Shown: positions 12,529-21,460, numbered from the stretch's first letter. The stretch: DNA of 64,000 nt from Aerolutibacter ruishenii (GCF_007830115.1 NZ_VLKP01000012.1:25362-89361), one strand, 5' to 3'. The notes: generated by a model from the sequence alone, not told the origin. A program made the numbers and translations.

Positions 12529-13008
12529 TCAACCGGGTAGCACGACCCGTCGGGTATCGCGGTCGGCAAGGCCGCGCTCATGCAGCCAGTCCCACGCCAG
12601 TGCGGCGTCATCGTGGAAGTAGGCCGAGGCCGAGCCCAGCCGGAAGGTGTAGCCCCAGCCGTCCATGTCGGCGAGCACGCGCTCGCGGCCGACGCCGGGC
12701 AACGCGTCGCCCAGCAGCGCCTGCAGCACGCACACCGCATCCTCTTCCTCGATGGAGTCGGTGGCGTCGGTGTGCACCTGCGCCCGCCGCTCAGGGGGCA
12801 GCACGATCAGGTGGCAGGCCTCGTGCAGCAGCGAGTGCACCGGGGTGTCGTCGCGCGCGTACACCTGCGTGCCGATGATGCCCGCCTCGCACTCGCCCCA
12901 GTAACTGCCGGGGATGGCTTCGCCGTCCCCGACGCGATGCAGCGCCAGGCCATAGCGGGCGAGCAGGGCGGCGGGTGCCTCGAAACCGGTGTCGGCCAGG
13001 GTGAGCAT
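12529..13008 (-). CDS. Conserved protein with a HEACH metallopeptidase-like motif
   Basis: 159 residues, no signal peptide. The only recognisable motif is SLLHEACHLIVLPPE (about residue 60-74), an HExxH-type zinc site, with acidic residues (DSIEEEDAVC) about 20 residues on that could supply a third ligand. The rest resembles no family I can name; similar proteins appear to be xanthomonad-typical. The ATG at 13008 is preceded directly by nine C residues on the coding strand and no clear ribosome site is visible, which is odd. Function unknown; a metallopeptidase is only suggested. Confidence 0.75.
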   Translation of the reverse strand: MLTLADTGFEAPAALLARYGLALHRVGDGEAIPGSYWGECEAGIIGTQVYARDDTPVHSLLHEACHLIVLPPERRAQVHTDATDSIEEEDAVCVLQALLGDALPGVGRERVLADMDGWGYTFRLGSASAYFHDDAALAWDWLHERGLADRDTRRVVLPG

Positions 13009-13092
13009 GGGGGGGGGATTCGAGGGCGTGCAGTGGCGTCGGAGCGGCCCGCGAAGGCCATTGGACGGGCGATGCGAGCCGCAAGGGCGGGA

Positions 13093-13114
13093 GCGGTGGC
13101 CGCTGGGCCACCGC
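13093..13114 (-). terminator. Hairpin after minE, possible operon terminator
   Basis: Perfect 9-bp stem GCGGTGGCC / GGCCACCGC with a four-base loop, 12 bases beyond the minE stop at 13126. No T-tract follows, so this may be a weak or factor-assisted terminator. Confidence 0.4.
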
Positions 13115-13125
13115 CTTGGGCCATA

Positions 13126-13392
13126 TCAGGCCTGTGCCGCGTTTTCCGGCAGCGCCACGGAGATGTCGAGCACCTTGTTGTCGCCGTCGCCGATCAGGTC
13201 GACCTTGACCGCTTCGGCATCGACATTGACGTACTTGCGGATCACTTCCAGCAGTTCGCGCTGCAGCATCGGCAGGTAGTCCGGACTATTGCCGCGCCCG
13301 GAACGCTCGTGGGCGACGATGATGCGCAGCCGGTCCTTGGCGACCGACGCGGTCTGCTTCTTGGTGAGCAGGAAATCGAACAGACCCATCAT
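13126..13392 (-). CDS. minE: Cell division topological specificity factor MinE
   Basis: 88 residues starting [20 protein letters not shown]. The N-terminal membrane-targeting and MinD-activating helix region ([14 protein letters not shown]) and C-terminal dimer domain are complete. MinE stimulates MinD ATPase and drives pole-to-pole oscillation that confines Z-ring formation to midcell. Its ATG overlaps the minD stop by one base (TGATG). Last gene of minCDE. Confidence 0.96.
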   Translation of the reverse strand: MMGLFDFLLTKKQTASVAKDRLRIIVAHERSGRGNSPDYLPMLQRELLEVIRKYVNVDAEAVKVDLIGDGDNKVLDISVALPENAAQA

Positions 13393-14201
13393 CAACCTCC
13401 GAAGATCTTGCTGAGGAAGCCCTTCTTCTCGACCGTGACGAAGCGCATCGGGCGGTTGTCGCCCAGCAGGCGGCCCACCGCGTCGTCATACGCCTGGGCG
13501 GCGTCTGACGTGGTTTCCAGGATGACCGGCTCGCCCTTGTTGGAGGCGTTGAGCACGTCGCCGGATTCGGGGATGACGCCGATGGTCTTCAGGCCGAGGA
13601 TCTCCTCGACGTCGGCGATGCTGAGCATCTCGCCGGTTTCAACGCGCTTGGGGCTGTAGCGGGTCAGCAGCAGGTGTTCCTTCACCCGGCCGCCTTCCTC
13701 GGCCTTGCGGGTCTTGGACGAAAGCAGGCCCAGGATGCGGTCGGAGTCGCGCACCGAGGACACTTCCGGATTGACCACCACCACCGCCTGGTCGGCGAAG
13801 TACATGGCCAGGAACGCGCCCTTCTCGATGCCGGCGGGCGAGTCGCACAGGATGTAGTCGAAGCCGTCGTCGGCCAGGTCCTTGAGCACCTTCTCCACGC
13901 CTTCCCTGGTCAGCGCGTCCTTGTCGCGGGTCTGCGACGCGGCCAGCACGAACAGGTTGTCGAAGCGCTTGTCCTTGATCAGCGCCTGCTTCAGCGAGGC
14001 CTCGCCGTTGACGACGTTGACGAAGTCGTACACCACGCGCCGCTCGCAGCCCATGATCAGGTCGAGGTTGCGCAGGCCCACGTCGAAATCGATGACGGCG
14101 ACCTTGTGGCCGCGGCGCGCGAGGCCGCAGGCGATGCTGGCGCTGCTGGTGGTCTTGCCGACCCCGCCTTTGCCCGACGTGACTACGATGATTTCGGCCA
14201 A
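13392..14201 (-). CDS. minD: Septum site-determining ATPase MinD
   Basis: 269 residues, family length about 270. Deviant Walker [13 protein letters not shown] (about residues 9-20), Walker [19 protein letters not shown], and a C-terminal amphipathic helix [11 protein letters not shown] that binds membrane. MinD recruits MinC and oscillates with MinE. The start is a TTG at 14201: GGAGGA sits 7 bases upstream and the protein then begins [13 protein letters not shown] as expected; no ATG fits. Lies between minC and minE in one operon. Confidence 0.96.
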   Translation of the reverse strand: MAEIIVVTSGKGGVGKTTSSASIACGLARRGHKVAVIDFDVGLRNLDLIMGCERRVVYDFVNVVNGEASLKQALIKDKRFDNLFVLAASQTRDKDALTREGVEKVLKDLADDGFDYILCDSPAGIEKGAFLAMYFADQAVVVVNPEVSSVRDSDRILGLLSSKTRKAEEGGRVKEHLLLTRYSPKRVETGEMLSIADVEEILGLKTIGVIPESGDVLNASNKGEPVILETTSDAAQAYDDAVGRLLGDNRPMRFVTVEKKGFLSKIFGG

Positions 14202-14226
14202 GTGATGTTCCTCCGATGGAGCGACG

Positions 14227-15009
14227 TCAATCCAACGCCGCGAGTTTGAGTTGCCCGTCTTCGAGCCAGACCTGCACGGGCTTGCCGTACAGGTCCTTGG
14301 GAATGTCTTCCAGCACCTTGTAATGCCCGGCCACGGCGACGAGTTCCGCATGGAACTCGCGGCAGAAGATACGGGCCTTCTCATTGCCTTGCGCGCCGGC
14401 CAGTGCGCGACCGCGCAGCGGGCCGTAGATGTGCACCGAGCCGTCGGCGATCACTTCCGCACCGGCACCCACCGAAGACAGCACGGTCAGGTCACGGTTG
14501 TCGGCGTAGACCTGCTGGCCCGAGCGCACCGGTGCAGCATGCATCATCCCGGGCTGGCCTGCATGGGGCGTGGCGGCCGGGCGCGCCGGTGCCGCCTCGG
14601 GCTCCGGTTCGCGCCGCGCGGGTGCGGCGGCGGGCGGTGGTGGCGTGGCGGCGTCGCCCTCGGCGCGCTCGTACTGGGCGCGGAACTTGGCCAATAGCGG
14701 CAGGCCCAGCGCTTCGGCCAGCCGTTCGGTGTCGCTGCTGCCGTAGGCGATGGCCACCGGCAGCACGCCCGCATCGCGCAGTCCGTCGATCAGGGCCTGC
14801 GCGCTCGAAGCGTTGGGGACCTGGGTCAGTCCGCCGAAATCAAGCACCACGGCCGCGCGCTGGAACAGCTTGGGCGCGCGCTGCACGCGGCTGCGCATTT
14901 CGTCCACCAGGCGCGGCACGTCCAGCGTGCGCACGCGCAGGTTGGCGATGCCCACCTGGCCGATCTTGAGTTCGCCTGCCTGTTCGTAATCGAATGCGTT
15001 TGCACTCAT
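14227..15009 (-). CDS. minC: Septum site-determining protein MinC
   Basis: 260 residues. N-terminal FtsZ-inhibiting domain (about 1-115), a long Ala/Pro-rich linker (about 118-155, including AATPPPPAAAPARREPEPEA) and a C-terminal beta-helix dimerisation/MinD-binding domain with DLTVLSSVGAGAEVIADGS and HIYGPLRGRALAG. Inhibits FtsZ polymerisation away from midcell. The ATG at 15009 overlaps the upstream GNAT stop (ATGA). Confidence 0.95.
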   Translation of the reverse strand: MSANAFDYEQAGELKIGQVGIANLRVRTLDVPRLVDEMRSRVQRAPKLFQRAAVVLDFGGLTQVPNASSAQALIDGLRDAGVLPVAIAYGSSDTERLAEALGLPLLAKFRAQYERAEGDAATPPPPAAAPARREPEPEAAPARPAATPHAGQPGMMHAAPVRSGQQVYADNRDLTVLSSVGAGAEVIADGSVHIYGPLRGRALAGAQGNEKARIFCREFHAELVAVAGHYKVLEDIPKDLYGKPVQVWLEDGQLKLAALD

Positions 15010-15605
15010 GGGCAGGTCCCCGTGAGCCGGCGCGCGGCGATCGGGCCGCGTGGCTGGGTGATCCAGGGCTCAAGGGGAAGGGCATCGCCGTAGGTGTCGC
15101 GCACCCAGCGGTAGCTGCACAGGGGCTTCATCAGCATGGCGGCGCGCACGCCGGCCTCTTCCATGACGTGCTGGCCGACTTCGCGGAATCCGAAACTGCC
15201 GTGGAACAGCAGCACCGGATCGCTGGCGCCGTCGAGGAACACCTCGCAGGCCATTTCCGGGTACCGCAGTTCGGCGTAGCTCTGGGCGTCGGCGTAGAAC
15301 GCGCGACCCACGCCACCACCGCGGCGGCGGCTGGCCACCACGATGCGATCGATGTAGAAAAACTCGGGATATCGCTCGCGGAACCAGCGGAAGTTGCTGC
15401 TGTCGTGGTTGGCGTGGCTGCCGAAGCCGATCAGGAACCCGGCGAGGGAGCCATCGCGTTCGGCCACGCGGAAGTACTCGGCGTTCTCGTAGAGGTGGCG
15501 GAGTCTTGCGGCATCCAGCGGCAGGATCGTGGGGCCGGCGGCGTTGTTCAGTGCTAGGACGGAATCCAGCTCGTGCTCGCGCACGTCGCGGACGACGATC
15601 GACAT
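15006..15605 (-). CDS. GNAT-family N-acetyltransferase, first gene of the min operon
   Basis: 199 residues from the ATG at 15605 (MSIVVRDVREHELDSVLAL), which has GGAG six bases upstream. The GNAT acetyl-CoA loop is in IDRIVVASRRRGGGVGRAFY, followed by the usual HGSFGFREVGQH element. Substrate unknown. Its stop overlaps the minC start, so it is co-translated with the division-site genes; a link to cell division is possible but unproven. Confidence 0.85.
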   Translation of the reverse strand: MSIVVRDVREHELDSVLALNNAAGPTILPLDAARLRHLYENAEYFRVAERDGSLAGFLIGFGSHANHDSSNFRWFRERYPEFFYIDRIVVASRRRGGGVGRAFYADAQSYAELRYPEMACEVFLDGASDPVLLFHGSFGFREVGQHVMEEAGVRAAMLMKPLCSYRWVRDTYGDALPLEPWITQPRGPIAARRLTGTCP

Positions 15606-15778
15606 TCCGGGCTCCAGTGTCTCGGGGGGCGGACATGACGCTGTCCGACCGCCGCGATTATCGCATGGTCGCCGACGCGGGGCGACCGCCGGTCGACTGG
15701 CCGGGCCGGGGATTCTTCCCCGTTCAGGCATGACTTTCGGGTGGCACGGGCGACCCGGGATGCCGCTACGATGCGGGC

Positions 15779-16984
15779 ATGCTCTCCCGCCTGAACCATT
15801 CCCGACTGCTGCGTTACGCCGGTCTTTTCACCTGGGCGGTGGTGGGGCTGCCACTGCTGTCGCTGGCCCTGTACCCGGTGGAGCACGGACTGGACGGTGT
15901 CGACGAGCCCTTGTTGGGCGCGCGGATCGACTGGCAGGTCTGGGCGGCCTACCTGACGTTCGGCCTGAGTTATGCCTGGGTGACGCGGACCCTGGGTGGG
16001 CGCCGCGCGAACCGTGCCGATTACGTGCTGCTGGTGATCCTCACCATCAGCGCCGTGGCCATCAGCTATTTCAGCGCCAGCGGCCTGGGCAGCATCCTGC
16101 TGATGTTGGTGGCGTGCGTGTTGCCGTGGCTGCTGCCGTTGCGGATGGGGATCGCCTGGCTGGTCCTGAGCCAGTTCCTGGTGGTGCCCGTGTTCGTGTA
16201 CCTGCTGGGCTTCCCCTGGCCGGACGCCATCATGCAGTCGGTGCTGTATGCGGGCTTCTGCGTGTTCGTGTTCATCACCAGCCTGGTGGCCCGGCAGCAG
16301 GCCGAGGCCCGCGAGGACCAGCGCCGGCTCAACGCCGAACTGCGCGCCACCCGCCTGCTGCTGGCGGAAAGCGCGCGGATCAACGAGCGCACCCGCATCT
16401 CGCGTGAGCTTCACGACCTGCTCGGCCACCATCTGACCGCCCTGAGCCTCAACCTGGAAGTGGCCGGACACCTGTCCGAAGGACGGGCCAAGGAACACGT
16501 GCAGCAGGCGCACACGCTGGCCCGGCTGCTGTTGACTGACGTCCGCGAGGCCGTCAGCACCCTGCGCGAGGGTGGTGCCATCGACCTCTCGGCCGCGCTG
16601 CGGCCGCTGGCCGAGAACGTGCCGGCGCTGGACATCCACATGGACATCGAGTCGCCGTTGACCCTGGACGACCCCGAGCGCGCGCACGTGCTGCTGCGCT
16701 GCACCCAGGAGATCATCACCAACACCGTGCGCCATTCGGGCGCCCACCACCTGTGGATCGAGGCGCGGCGCGACGACGGCTGCGTCCAGATCAAGGCCCG
16801 CGATGACGGGCGGGGCACCGACGCGCTTGTGGCGGGAAATGGCCTGCGCGGCATGCGCGAGCGTCTTGCGCAATACGGTGGCACGATCGAAATTGAAACC
16901 CGGCCCGGGGCAGGCTTCCGCCTTGACCTCCGGCTGCCGGCCTCGGCGACGCAGGTCGCCGCCTGTGAAGGAGCCAATGGATGA
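15779..16984 (+). CDS. Sensor histidine kinase, DesK/NarL-type (HisKA_3)
   Basis: 401 residues with about five or six membrane segments in residues 10-170, a short coiled coil, then HisKA_3 dimerisation with phospho-acceptor His about 212 in ISRELHDLLGHHLTAL, and a compact HATPase domain (TNTVRHSGAHHL, DDGRGTD, GNGLRGMRERL). This matches DesK-like kinases that sense membrane state. The adjacent regulator gene overlaps its stop, giving a standard pair. The signal is not deducible; membrane fluidity or envelope stress is the family precedent. Confidence 0.93.
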   Translation: MLSRLNHSRLLRYAGLFTWAVVGLPLLSLALYPVEHGLDGVDEPLLGARIDWQVWAAYLTFGLSYAWVTRTLGGRRANRADYVLLVILTISAVAISYFSASGLGSILLMLVACVLPWLLPLRMGIAWLVLSQFLVVPVFVYLLGFPWPDAIMQSVLYAGFCVFVFITSLVARQQAEAREDQRRLNAELRATRLLLAESARINERTRISRELHDLLGHHLTALSLNLEVAGHLSEGRAKEHVQQAHTLARLLLTDVREAVSTLREGGAIDLSAALRPLAENVPALDIHMDIESPLTLDDPERAHVLLRCTQEIITNTVRHSGAHHLWIEARRDDGCVQIKARDDGRGTDALVAGNGLRGMRERLAQYGGTIEIETRPGAGFRLDLRLPASATQVAACEGANG

Positions 16985-17622
16985 TTCGCGTATTCCTGGT
17001 GGACGACCAGACCCTGGTGCGGCAAGGCGTGCGCTCGCTGCTGGCTCTGGACGAGGGCATCGAGGTGATCGGCGAGGCCAGCGACGGCAAGCAGGCGGTG
17101 GAACTGATTCCGCAGGCCAAGCCCGACGTGGTGCTGATGGACATGCGCATGCCCGTGATGTCGGGGCTGGAGGCGCTGCAGGCGCTGGCCCGCCTTGGGC
17201 AACTGCCACCCACGATCATCCTCACCACGTTCGATGACGATCAGCTGGTGCTGGCCGGGCTGAAGGCCGGCGCCAAGGGCTACCTGCTCAAGGATGTGTC
17301 ATTGGAGCAGCTGGTGGGCGCCATCCAGGCCGTCGCCGACGGCGGTTCGCTGGTGCAGCCGGCCATGACCCAGCGGCTGCTGTCGGGGCTGGAGCACATG
17401 CGCAACGACTTCGTCAGCCTGGACCGGCCGGACCCGCTGACCGAGCGCGAAACCGAGATCCTGCGGTTGATGGCCGGTGGCTTCTCCAACAAGGAGATCG
17501 CCAATTCGCTGGGCGTGGCCGAGGGCACGATCAAGAACCATGTGTCCAACATCCTCAGCAAGCTGGGCGTACGGGACCGTACGCGGGCCGTACTGAAGGC
17601 CTTCGAACTGCAATTGGTGTAA
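16981..17622 (+). CDS. NarL/DesR-family response regulator
   Basis: 213 residues. Receiver domain with Asp about 54 in VVLMDMRMPVMSG and Lys in YLLKDVSLEQL; C-terminal LuxR-type helix-turn-helix LTERETEILRLMAGGFSNKE ... GTIKNHVSNILSKLGVRDRT. Transcription factor controlled by the overlapping upstream kinase (ATGA). Targets are unknown; the membrane SRPBCC gene lies 141 bases downstream on the same strand. Confidence 0.94.
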   Translation: MIRVFLVDDQTLVRQGVRSLLALDEGIEVIGEASDGKQAVELIPQAKPDVVLMDMRMPVMSGLEALQALARLGQLPPTIILTTFDDDQLVLAGLKAGAKGYLLKDVSLEQLVGAIQAVADGGSLVQPAMTQRLLSGLEHMRNDFVSLDRPDPLTERETEILRLMAGGFSNKEIANSLGVAEGTIKNHVSNILSKLGVRDRTRAVLKAFELQLV

Positions 17623-17763
17623 GCGGGGCGCGGAACGGGCCATGGACACGGCCGGGCCGTTAACCGGTGCCCTGAATTGGCATCTCGCCTCGCCGCCCCG
17701 TGCTTGATACGATTGCAGGTCTGTGCCCAGCCCAGCCCGGGCAACGGCCCTGGAGAACCCTGA

Positions 17764-18828
17764 ATGACCCGTCTGCTTGAGATTCTGATTTCGCTGGCGA
17801 TCGTCGCCGCGCTGTTCCTGGTTGTCGGCATCGTGCTGCCGTCGAGCCGCCACCTTGAGCATTCGGTGGAAACCAACCGCAAGATGTCGATCGTGTTCGA
17901 CACGCTCAACAGCCTGCGCCGCTTCAAGGACTGGAACCCGCTGGTGCTGCGCGACCCGGCGGTGAAGCTGTCGTTGTCCGGCCCGGAAGCGGGTGTCGGC
18001 GCGCGCCTTGATTACGAGTCGAAGGAACGCGGCATCCGCGACGGCAGCTGGACCCTGGTGGAGAGCGAGAAGAACAAGCGCATCGCCTATGACCTCGAGA
18101 CCGTCGAGCCGGGCCGCAACAAGCGCATGGAGTTCCTGCTGCAGCCGACCGGCCGCAACAACCGCAACGTGCAGATCACCCAGACCTTCGACATCGATTA
18201 CGGCTGGAACCTGCTGGGCCGTTACGCCGGCATGTACGTGAGCAGCAACGTTGGCGAAGACATCAAGATGGGCCTGGCCCGCCTGGACAACATGCTGGCG
18301 ACGGTGCCCAACTACGATTACAACGAGCTGGCCAAGGCCGACCCGGCCGCCGCGCCGAAGCTGGCCGAGCGCCCCGCCGAGAACCTCCTTGTCGTGACCG
18401 CCGCCGTCGAGCGCAACAACGAGAAGGTTCAGTCCACCATGAACAACAACATGCAGTGGATCAAGAAGGTGATGGAGGCCAATGGTCTTGAAGCCGCCGG
18501 CCCGGTGCGCATCGTGACCAACGAGTTCGGTTCGCAGACCTATTCGTTCGACGTGGTGCAGCCGGTCCGCAAGGCCGGCGCCACCGGCAAGCTGGACATC
18601 AAGATCGAAGGCCCGGTAACCACCAATTACACCGAGCCGACCAAGATCGCCGTGACCCGCTTCAAGGGCCACATGGCCAACCTGAACCGCATCCGCGACG
18701 CGCTGCGTGGCTGGGCCATGACCCGTGGCTACGAGACCACCGAGCGTCCGTACGAGAACTGGATCGGTGGCCTGGACAAGGGCTTCACCGAGGAAGGCGA
18801 GTTCGAAGTGGTCTGGGCGGTCAAGTAA
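17764..18828 (+). CDS. Membrane-anchored SRPBCC (polyketide cyclase-like) protein with a second C-terminal domain
   Basis: 354 residues. One N-terminal membrane segment (about 5-28) is followed by an SRPBCC/START-like helix-grip domain (about 30-185: RFKDWNPLVL ... GSWTLVESEKNKRIAYDLE) and a C-terminal domain (about 205-350) that may resemble GyrI-like ligand-binding modules (VRIVTNEFGSQTYSFDVVQP). Both are small-molecule-binding folds. Probably periplasm-facing. It follows the DesK/DesR pair and ends at a strong terminator. Function unknown. Confidence 0.75.
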   Translation: MTRLLEILISLAIVAALFLVVGIVLPSSRHLEHSVETNRKMSIVFDTLNSLRRFKDWNPLVLRDPAVKLSLSGPEAGVGARLDYESKERGIRDGSWTLVESEKNKRIAYDLETVEPGRNKRMEFLLQPTGRNNRNVQITQTFDIDYGWNLLGRYAGMYVSSNVGEDIKMGLARLDNMLATVPNYDYNELAKADPAAAPKLAERPAENLLVVTAAVERNNEKVQSTMNNNMQWIKKVMEANGLEAAGPVRIVTNEFGSQTYSFDVVQPVRKAGATGKLDIKIEGPVTTNYTEPTKIAVTRFKGHMANLNRIRDALRGWAMTRGYETTERPYENWIGGLDKGFTEEGEFEVVWAVK

Positions 18829-18855
18829 GCCCGACCTTCCGACTCCCGGAAACCG

Positions 18856-18889
18856 AACGCGCCGCGCACTCCGCGGCGCGTTTTGTTTT
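18856..18889 (+). terminator. Intrinsic terminator after the SRPBCC gene
   Basis: An 11-bp perfect stem AACGCGCCGCG / CGCGGCGCGTT with a five-base loop is followed by TTTTGTTTT. Confidence 0.9.
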
Positions 18890-18949
18890 GGGCGACGAAA
18901 ATGCCGTGGGCCTTGGTATCGTGATGGCTGCGGTCATGGAGCAACGGTG

Positions 18950-19339
18950 ATGCAGACAGGTTCGGGGGCGGTACGCGCGCCGGTGCGCGTGGTGGCGGGG
19001 CGCTGGTTCGCCGCCGTTGGAGCGGTACTGGCCGCGCTGGCGGTCGGGCTGGCGGCGTATGCGTCGCATGGCGCCGACGGCGAGGCGCAGTCGCGGTTGC
19101 AGTCGGCAGCCCTGTTCCTGTTCGGGCATGGCGTGGCGCTTGCCGCGCTGGGGCCGCTTTCGGCGGGACGCGTCTGGCGCATCGTCGCGTTGGCGGGGCT
19201 GCTGTTCGGGACGTTGCTGTTCTCGGGCAGCCTGGTGATGGGCGCGCTGGCGGGATGGCCCACGGCGCTGGCACCGATGGGCGGCACGCTGATGATGGCG
19301 GGTTGGCTGGTGTGGGCGATGACGGCCGTGCGGCAGTGA
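18950..19339 (+). CDS. DUF423 family small membrane protein
   Basis: 129 residues with four predicted membrane segments and the family features AAYASHGADGEAQSRLQSAA, ALFLFGHGVALAAL and LLFGTLLFSGSLVMGAL. The ATG at 18950 has GGAG eight bases upstream. The YgdD/DUF423 family is inner-membrane and functionally uncharacterised. The downstream glycosylase gene begins nine bases after its stop, so they are probably one transcript. Confidence 0.88.
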   Translation: MQTGSGAVRAPVRVVAGRWFAAVGAVLAALAVGLAAYASHGADGEAQSRLQSAALFLFGHGVALAALGPLSAGRVWRIVALAGLLFGTLLFSGSLVMGALAGWPTALAPMGGTLMMAGWLVWAMTAVRQ

Positions 19340-19347
19340 GCTAGCCA

Positions 19348-20022
19348 ATGGCGCGCTTTCCACGCGGGTTCGATACCGACGCGGCCTTCGAGCATCTGGC
19401 CAGGCGTGACCGGAAACTGGGCGCCTGGATGCGACGGATGGGGCCGATCCCGGCCGATCCGCGCTGGCGGAAGTCCTTCGATCCGGTGGATGCGCTGGCC
19501 CGCGCCATCCTCTACCAGCAGCTGAGTGGCAAGGCGGCGGCCACCATCGTGTCGCGCGTGGAGGCGGCCATCGACAGCGACCGGTTCCATTGCGACACGC
19601 TGGCGCGCTGCGACGACGCCGCGATCCGGGCCTGTGGCGTGTCGGGCAACAAACTGCTGGCGTTGCGCGACCTCGCCCGCCGGGAGGCGGACGGCGAGAT
19701 CCCCGACCTGCGCCGCATGGCGTCGATGGACGACGACGCCATCATCGACGCATTGGTGCCGGTGCGTGGCATTGGCCGCTGGACGGTGGAGATGATGCTG
19801 ATGTTCCGGCTGGGACGGCCGGACGTCCTGCCCGTGGATGACCTGGGCATCCGCAAGGGCGCGCAGGCGGTGGACCGTCTGGACGAGATGCTCAAGCCGA
19901 AGGCGCTGGCCGAGCGCGGGGAGAAGTGGGGGCCGTACCGGACCTATGCGAGCCTGTACCTGTGGCGCATCGCGGACGCCGCGAACGACGCCAAGGTGGC
20001 GACCAGGCGTTCGCAGGACTGA
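19348..20022 (+). CDS. DNA-3-methyladenine glycosylase II (AlkA/Mag-like)
   Basis: 224 residues with the helix-hairpin-helix-GPD fold: FDALARAILYQQLSGKAA-type helix near residue 47-63, hairpin VPVRGIGRWTVEMML (about 134-148) and the catalytic Asp in VLPVDDLGIRKG (about 156-167). Removes alkylated purines from DNA as the first step of base excision repair. Lacks the N-terminal TBP-like domain of E. coli AlkA, hence the short Mag1-like form. Confidence 0.9.
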   Translation: MARFPRGFDTDAAFEHLARRDRKLGAWMRRMGPIPADPRWRKSFDPVDALARAILYQQLSGKAAATIVSRVEAAIDSDRFHCDTLARCDDAAIRACGVSGNKLLALRDLARREADGEIPDLRRMASMDDDAIIDALVPVRGIGRWTVEMMLMFRLGRPDVLPVDDLGIRKGAQAVDRLDEMLKPKALAERGEKWGPYRTYASLYLWRIADAANDAKVATRRSQD

Positions 20023-20067
20023 GGGCAGGCAGCGCCCGGTGGTGGCGCCTGCGCTGTGGAGGGCGCG

Positions 20068-20874
20068 CTACCCGTGGCCGCGCCAGGCCCAATGCCACGG
20101 CTCATAGACGATGCCGTGTGGGTTGTCGCGCGGATAACTCAAGTGGAAACCGTAGGCCCTGGCGTTGGTGCGCAACCAGGCGAATGCGGGCGTGTGCTCG
20201 AAGGACTCCTCGGCCGGTGGTTCGCCCGGCGTGGCGATGTCCAGCGCGAGGCCGGAGTGGTGTTCGCTGAAGCCCGGGGCGGCGTTGACGTTGAGGATCT
20301 CGTCCACCGACAGGCCGCGCGCCAGCTTCCGCTCGAAGATGCCAAGCTGGTAATCGTGGCTGCGGTAGCCGGAAATGGCCTCGAGCACCACGCCATCGCG
20401 CATCGCGCCATCGCGCATGTGCGACCAGGCGCGTGCCGCATCGTTGTGAAGCCAGAGCGGCCGTTGGTAGCGGTCGAAGCCGGCGAGGGCCAGCCAGTCC
20501 GGTTCGGCGACCAGCGTCAGTCTGGTGCGTTCGGCATAGCTCTCCTCGGCCAACCCCAGTTGGTCAAGCCGTTCATGCAGGCGGTCCAGCGGCAGCGCAC
20601 GGACGTGCTCGAGGCCGGGCCGGCGGTGCATGACGTCCGATTCCATGGCGTCGAGGGCGGCGCCCAGGCCCGGTTCCAGACGCAGCTGCCAGACCAGCGG
20701 TTGCAGGCCCTCGGGCAGGTCGGCGGCCAGGTAGCGCCCATCGCGCTTGCGGCGCAGGACGTGGCGTGCCCGCGCGATGGCGCGCGCGTCATGGTTGCCG
20801 CGGGCCTTGAGCAGGCCGGCGGGCCAGATCTCGATGTCCGGCGTGTTGATCAGGCGTTGGGGCAGGCCGCGCAT
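20068..20874 (-). CDS. M15 family D-Ala-D-Ala carboxypeptidase (VanY-like)
   Basis: 268 residues from the ATG at 20874. The C-terminal half has the zinc motifs FSEHHSGLALDI (His and Asp ligands) and IVYEPWHWAWRG (catalytic Glu and last His ligand), with GYRSHDYQLGIFERKLARG before them as in VanY/DacB peptidases. The N-terminal 100 residues are unassigned. No signal peptide is visible at this start, which is odd for a peptidoglycan enzyme. Cleaves the terminal D-Ala of muropeptides by family precedent. Confidence 0.88.
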   Translation of the reverse strand: MRGLPQRLINTPDIEIWPAGLLKARGNHDARAIARARHVLRRKRDGRYLAADLPEGLQPLVWQLRLEPGLGAALDAMESDVMHRRPGLEHVRALPLDRLHERLDQLGLAEESYAERTRLTLVAEPDWLALAGFDRYQRPLWLHNDAARAWSHMRDGAMRDGVVLEAISGYRSHDYQLGIFERKLARGLSVDEILNVNAAPGFSEHHSGLALDIATPGEPPAEESFEHTPAFAWLRTNARAYGFHLSYPRDNPHGIVYEPWHWAWRGHG

Positions 20875-20905
20875 GCAGGCAGGGTAGTGCCGGGGTGGCT
20901 GCAAG

Positions 20906-21460
20906 TCACGCCCGCGGGCCGATGGGGGCGTTGATCCGGTGCAGGGCGTCCAGCAGCGCTTCGGGCCGTTCCAGCGACAGCAGCAGCGATTTTCCCGAGC
21001 GCGTGGGCAGCCACAGCACGCGGCGGCGCGAAGTGAGCAGGCAGAAGCCGCCACTGCGGTCACGCAGCATGAACCAGCCGGCATGGAAGCCGGGCAACGA
21101 CATGCCGAACGTCTTCAGCACCGGCTTCAGTTCGGTGCGCTCGTCCAGGTCGACAATGCGCGCCCTGGCCACGTCCAGGTCGGCCGCACCCACCCGATGG
21201 CTGAACATGGCGGCCTTCACCTGCAATCCGCGCTCGTCCAACAGGACTTGCCGGCGGCCCAGGCCCCAGAAGGTGAATGCCGCCACGGCGCCCACGATCA
21301 CCACGGCGAACGCGAATGCGGGCATGGCGGCGCCGCGGTCGGCGGCGGACGGGCCCAGGTGCATGGACACGGCGATGGCGATCAGCGGGATGGCCAGCAG
21401 CCCACCCAGCAGCCAGGCGGCGTGCGATGGCGGTGGAACGACAGGGAAAGCGCGGGTCAT
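20906..21460 (-). CDS. Membrane protein with bacterial PH-like domain
   Basis: 184 residues: two membrane segments (about 15-32 and 48-67) and then a PH-like beta domain with FTFWGLGRRQVLLDERGLQV and GFCLLTSRRRVLWLPTRSGK, the pattern of small bacterial PH-domain membrane proteins. Start ATG at 21460. Lies in a same-strand run between the alpha/beta hydrolase and the M15 peptidase. Function unknown. Confidence 0.75.
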   Translation of the reverse strand: MTRAFPVVPPPSHAAWLLGGLLAIPLIAIAVSMHLGPSAADRGAAMPAFAFAVVIVGAVAAFTFWGLGRRQVLLDERGLQVKAAMFSHRVGAADLDVARARIVDLDERTELKPVLKTFGMSLPGFHAGWFMLRDRSGGFCLLTSRRRVLWLPTRSGKSLLLSLERPEALLDALHRINAPIGPRA

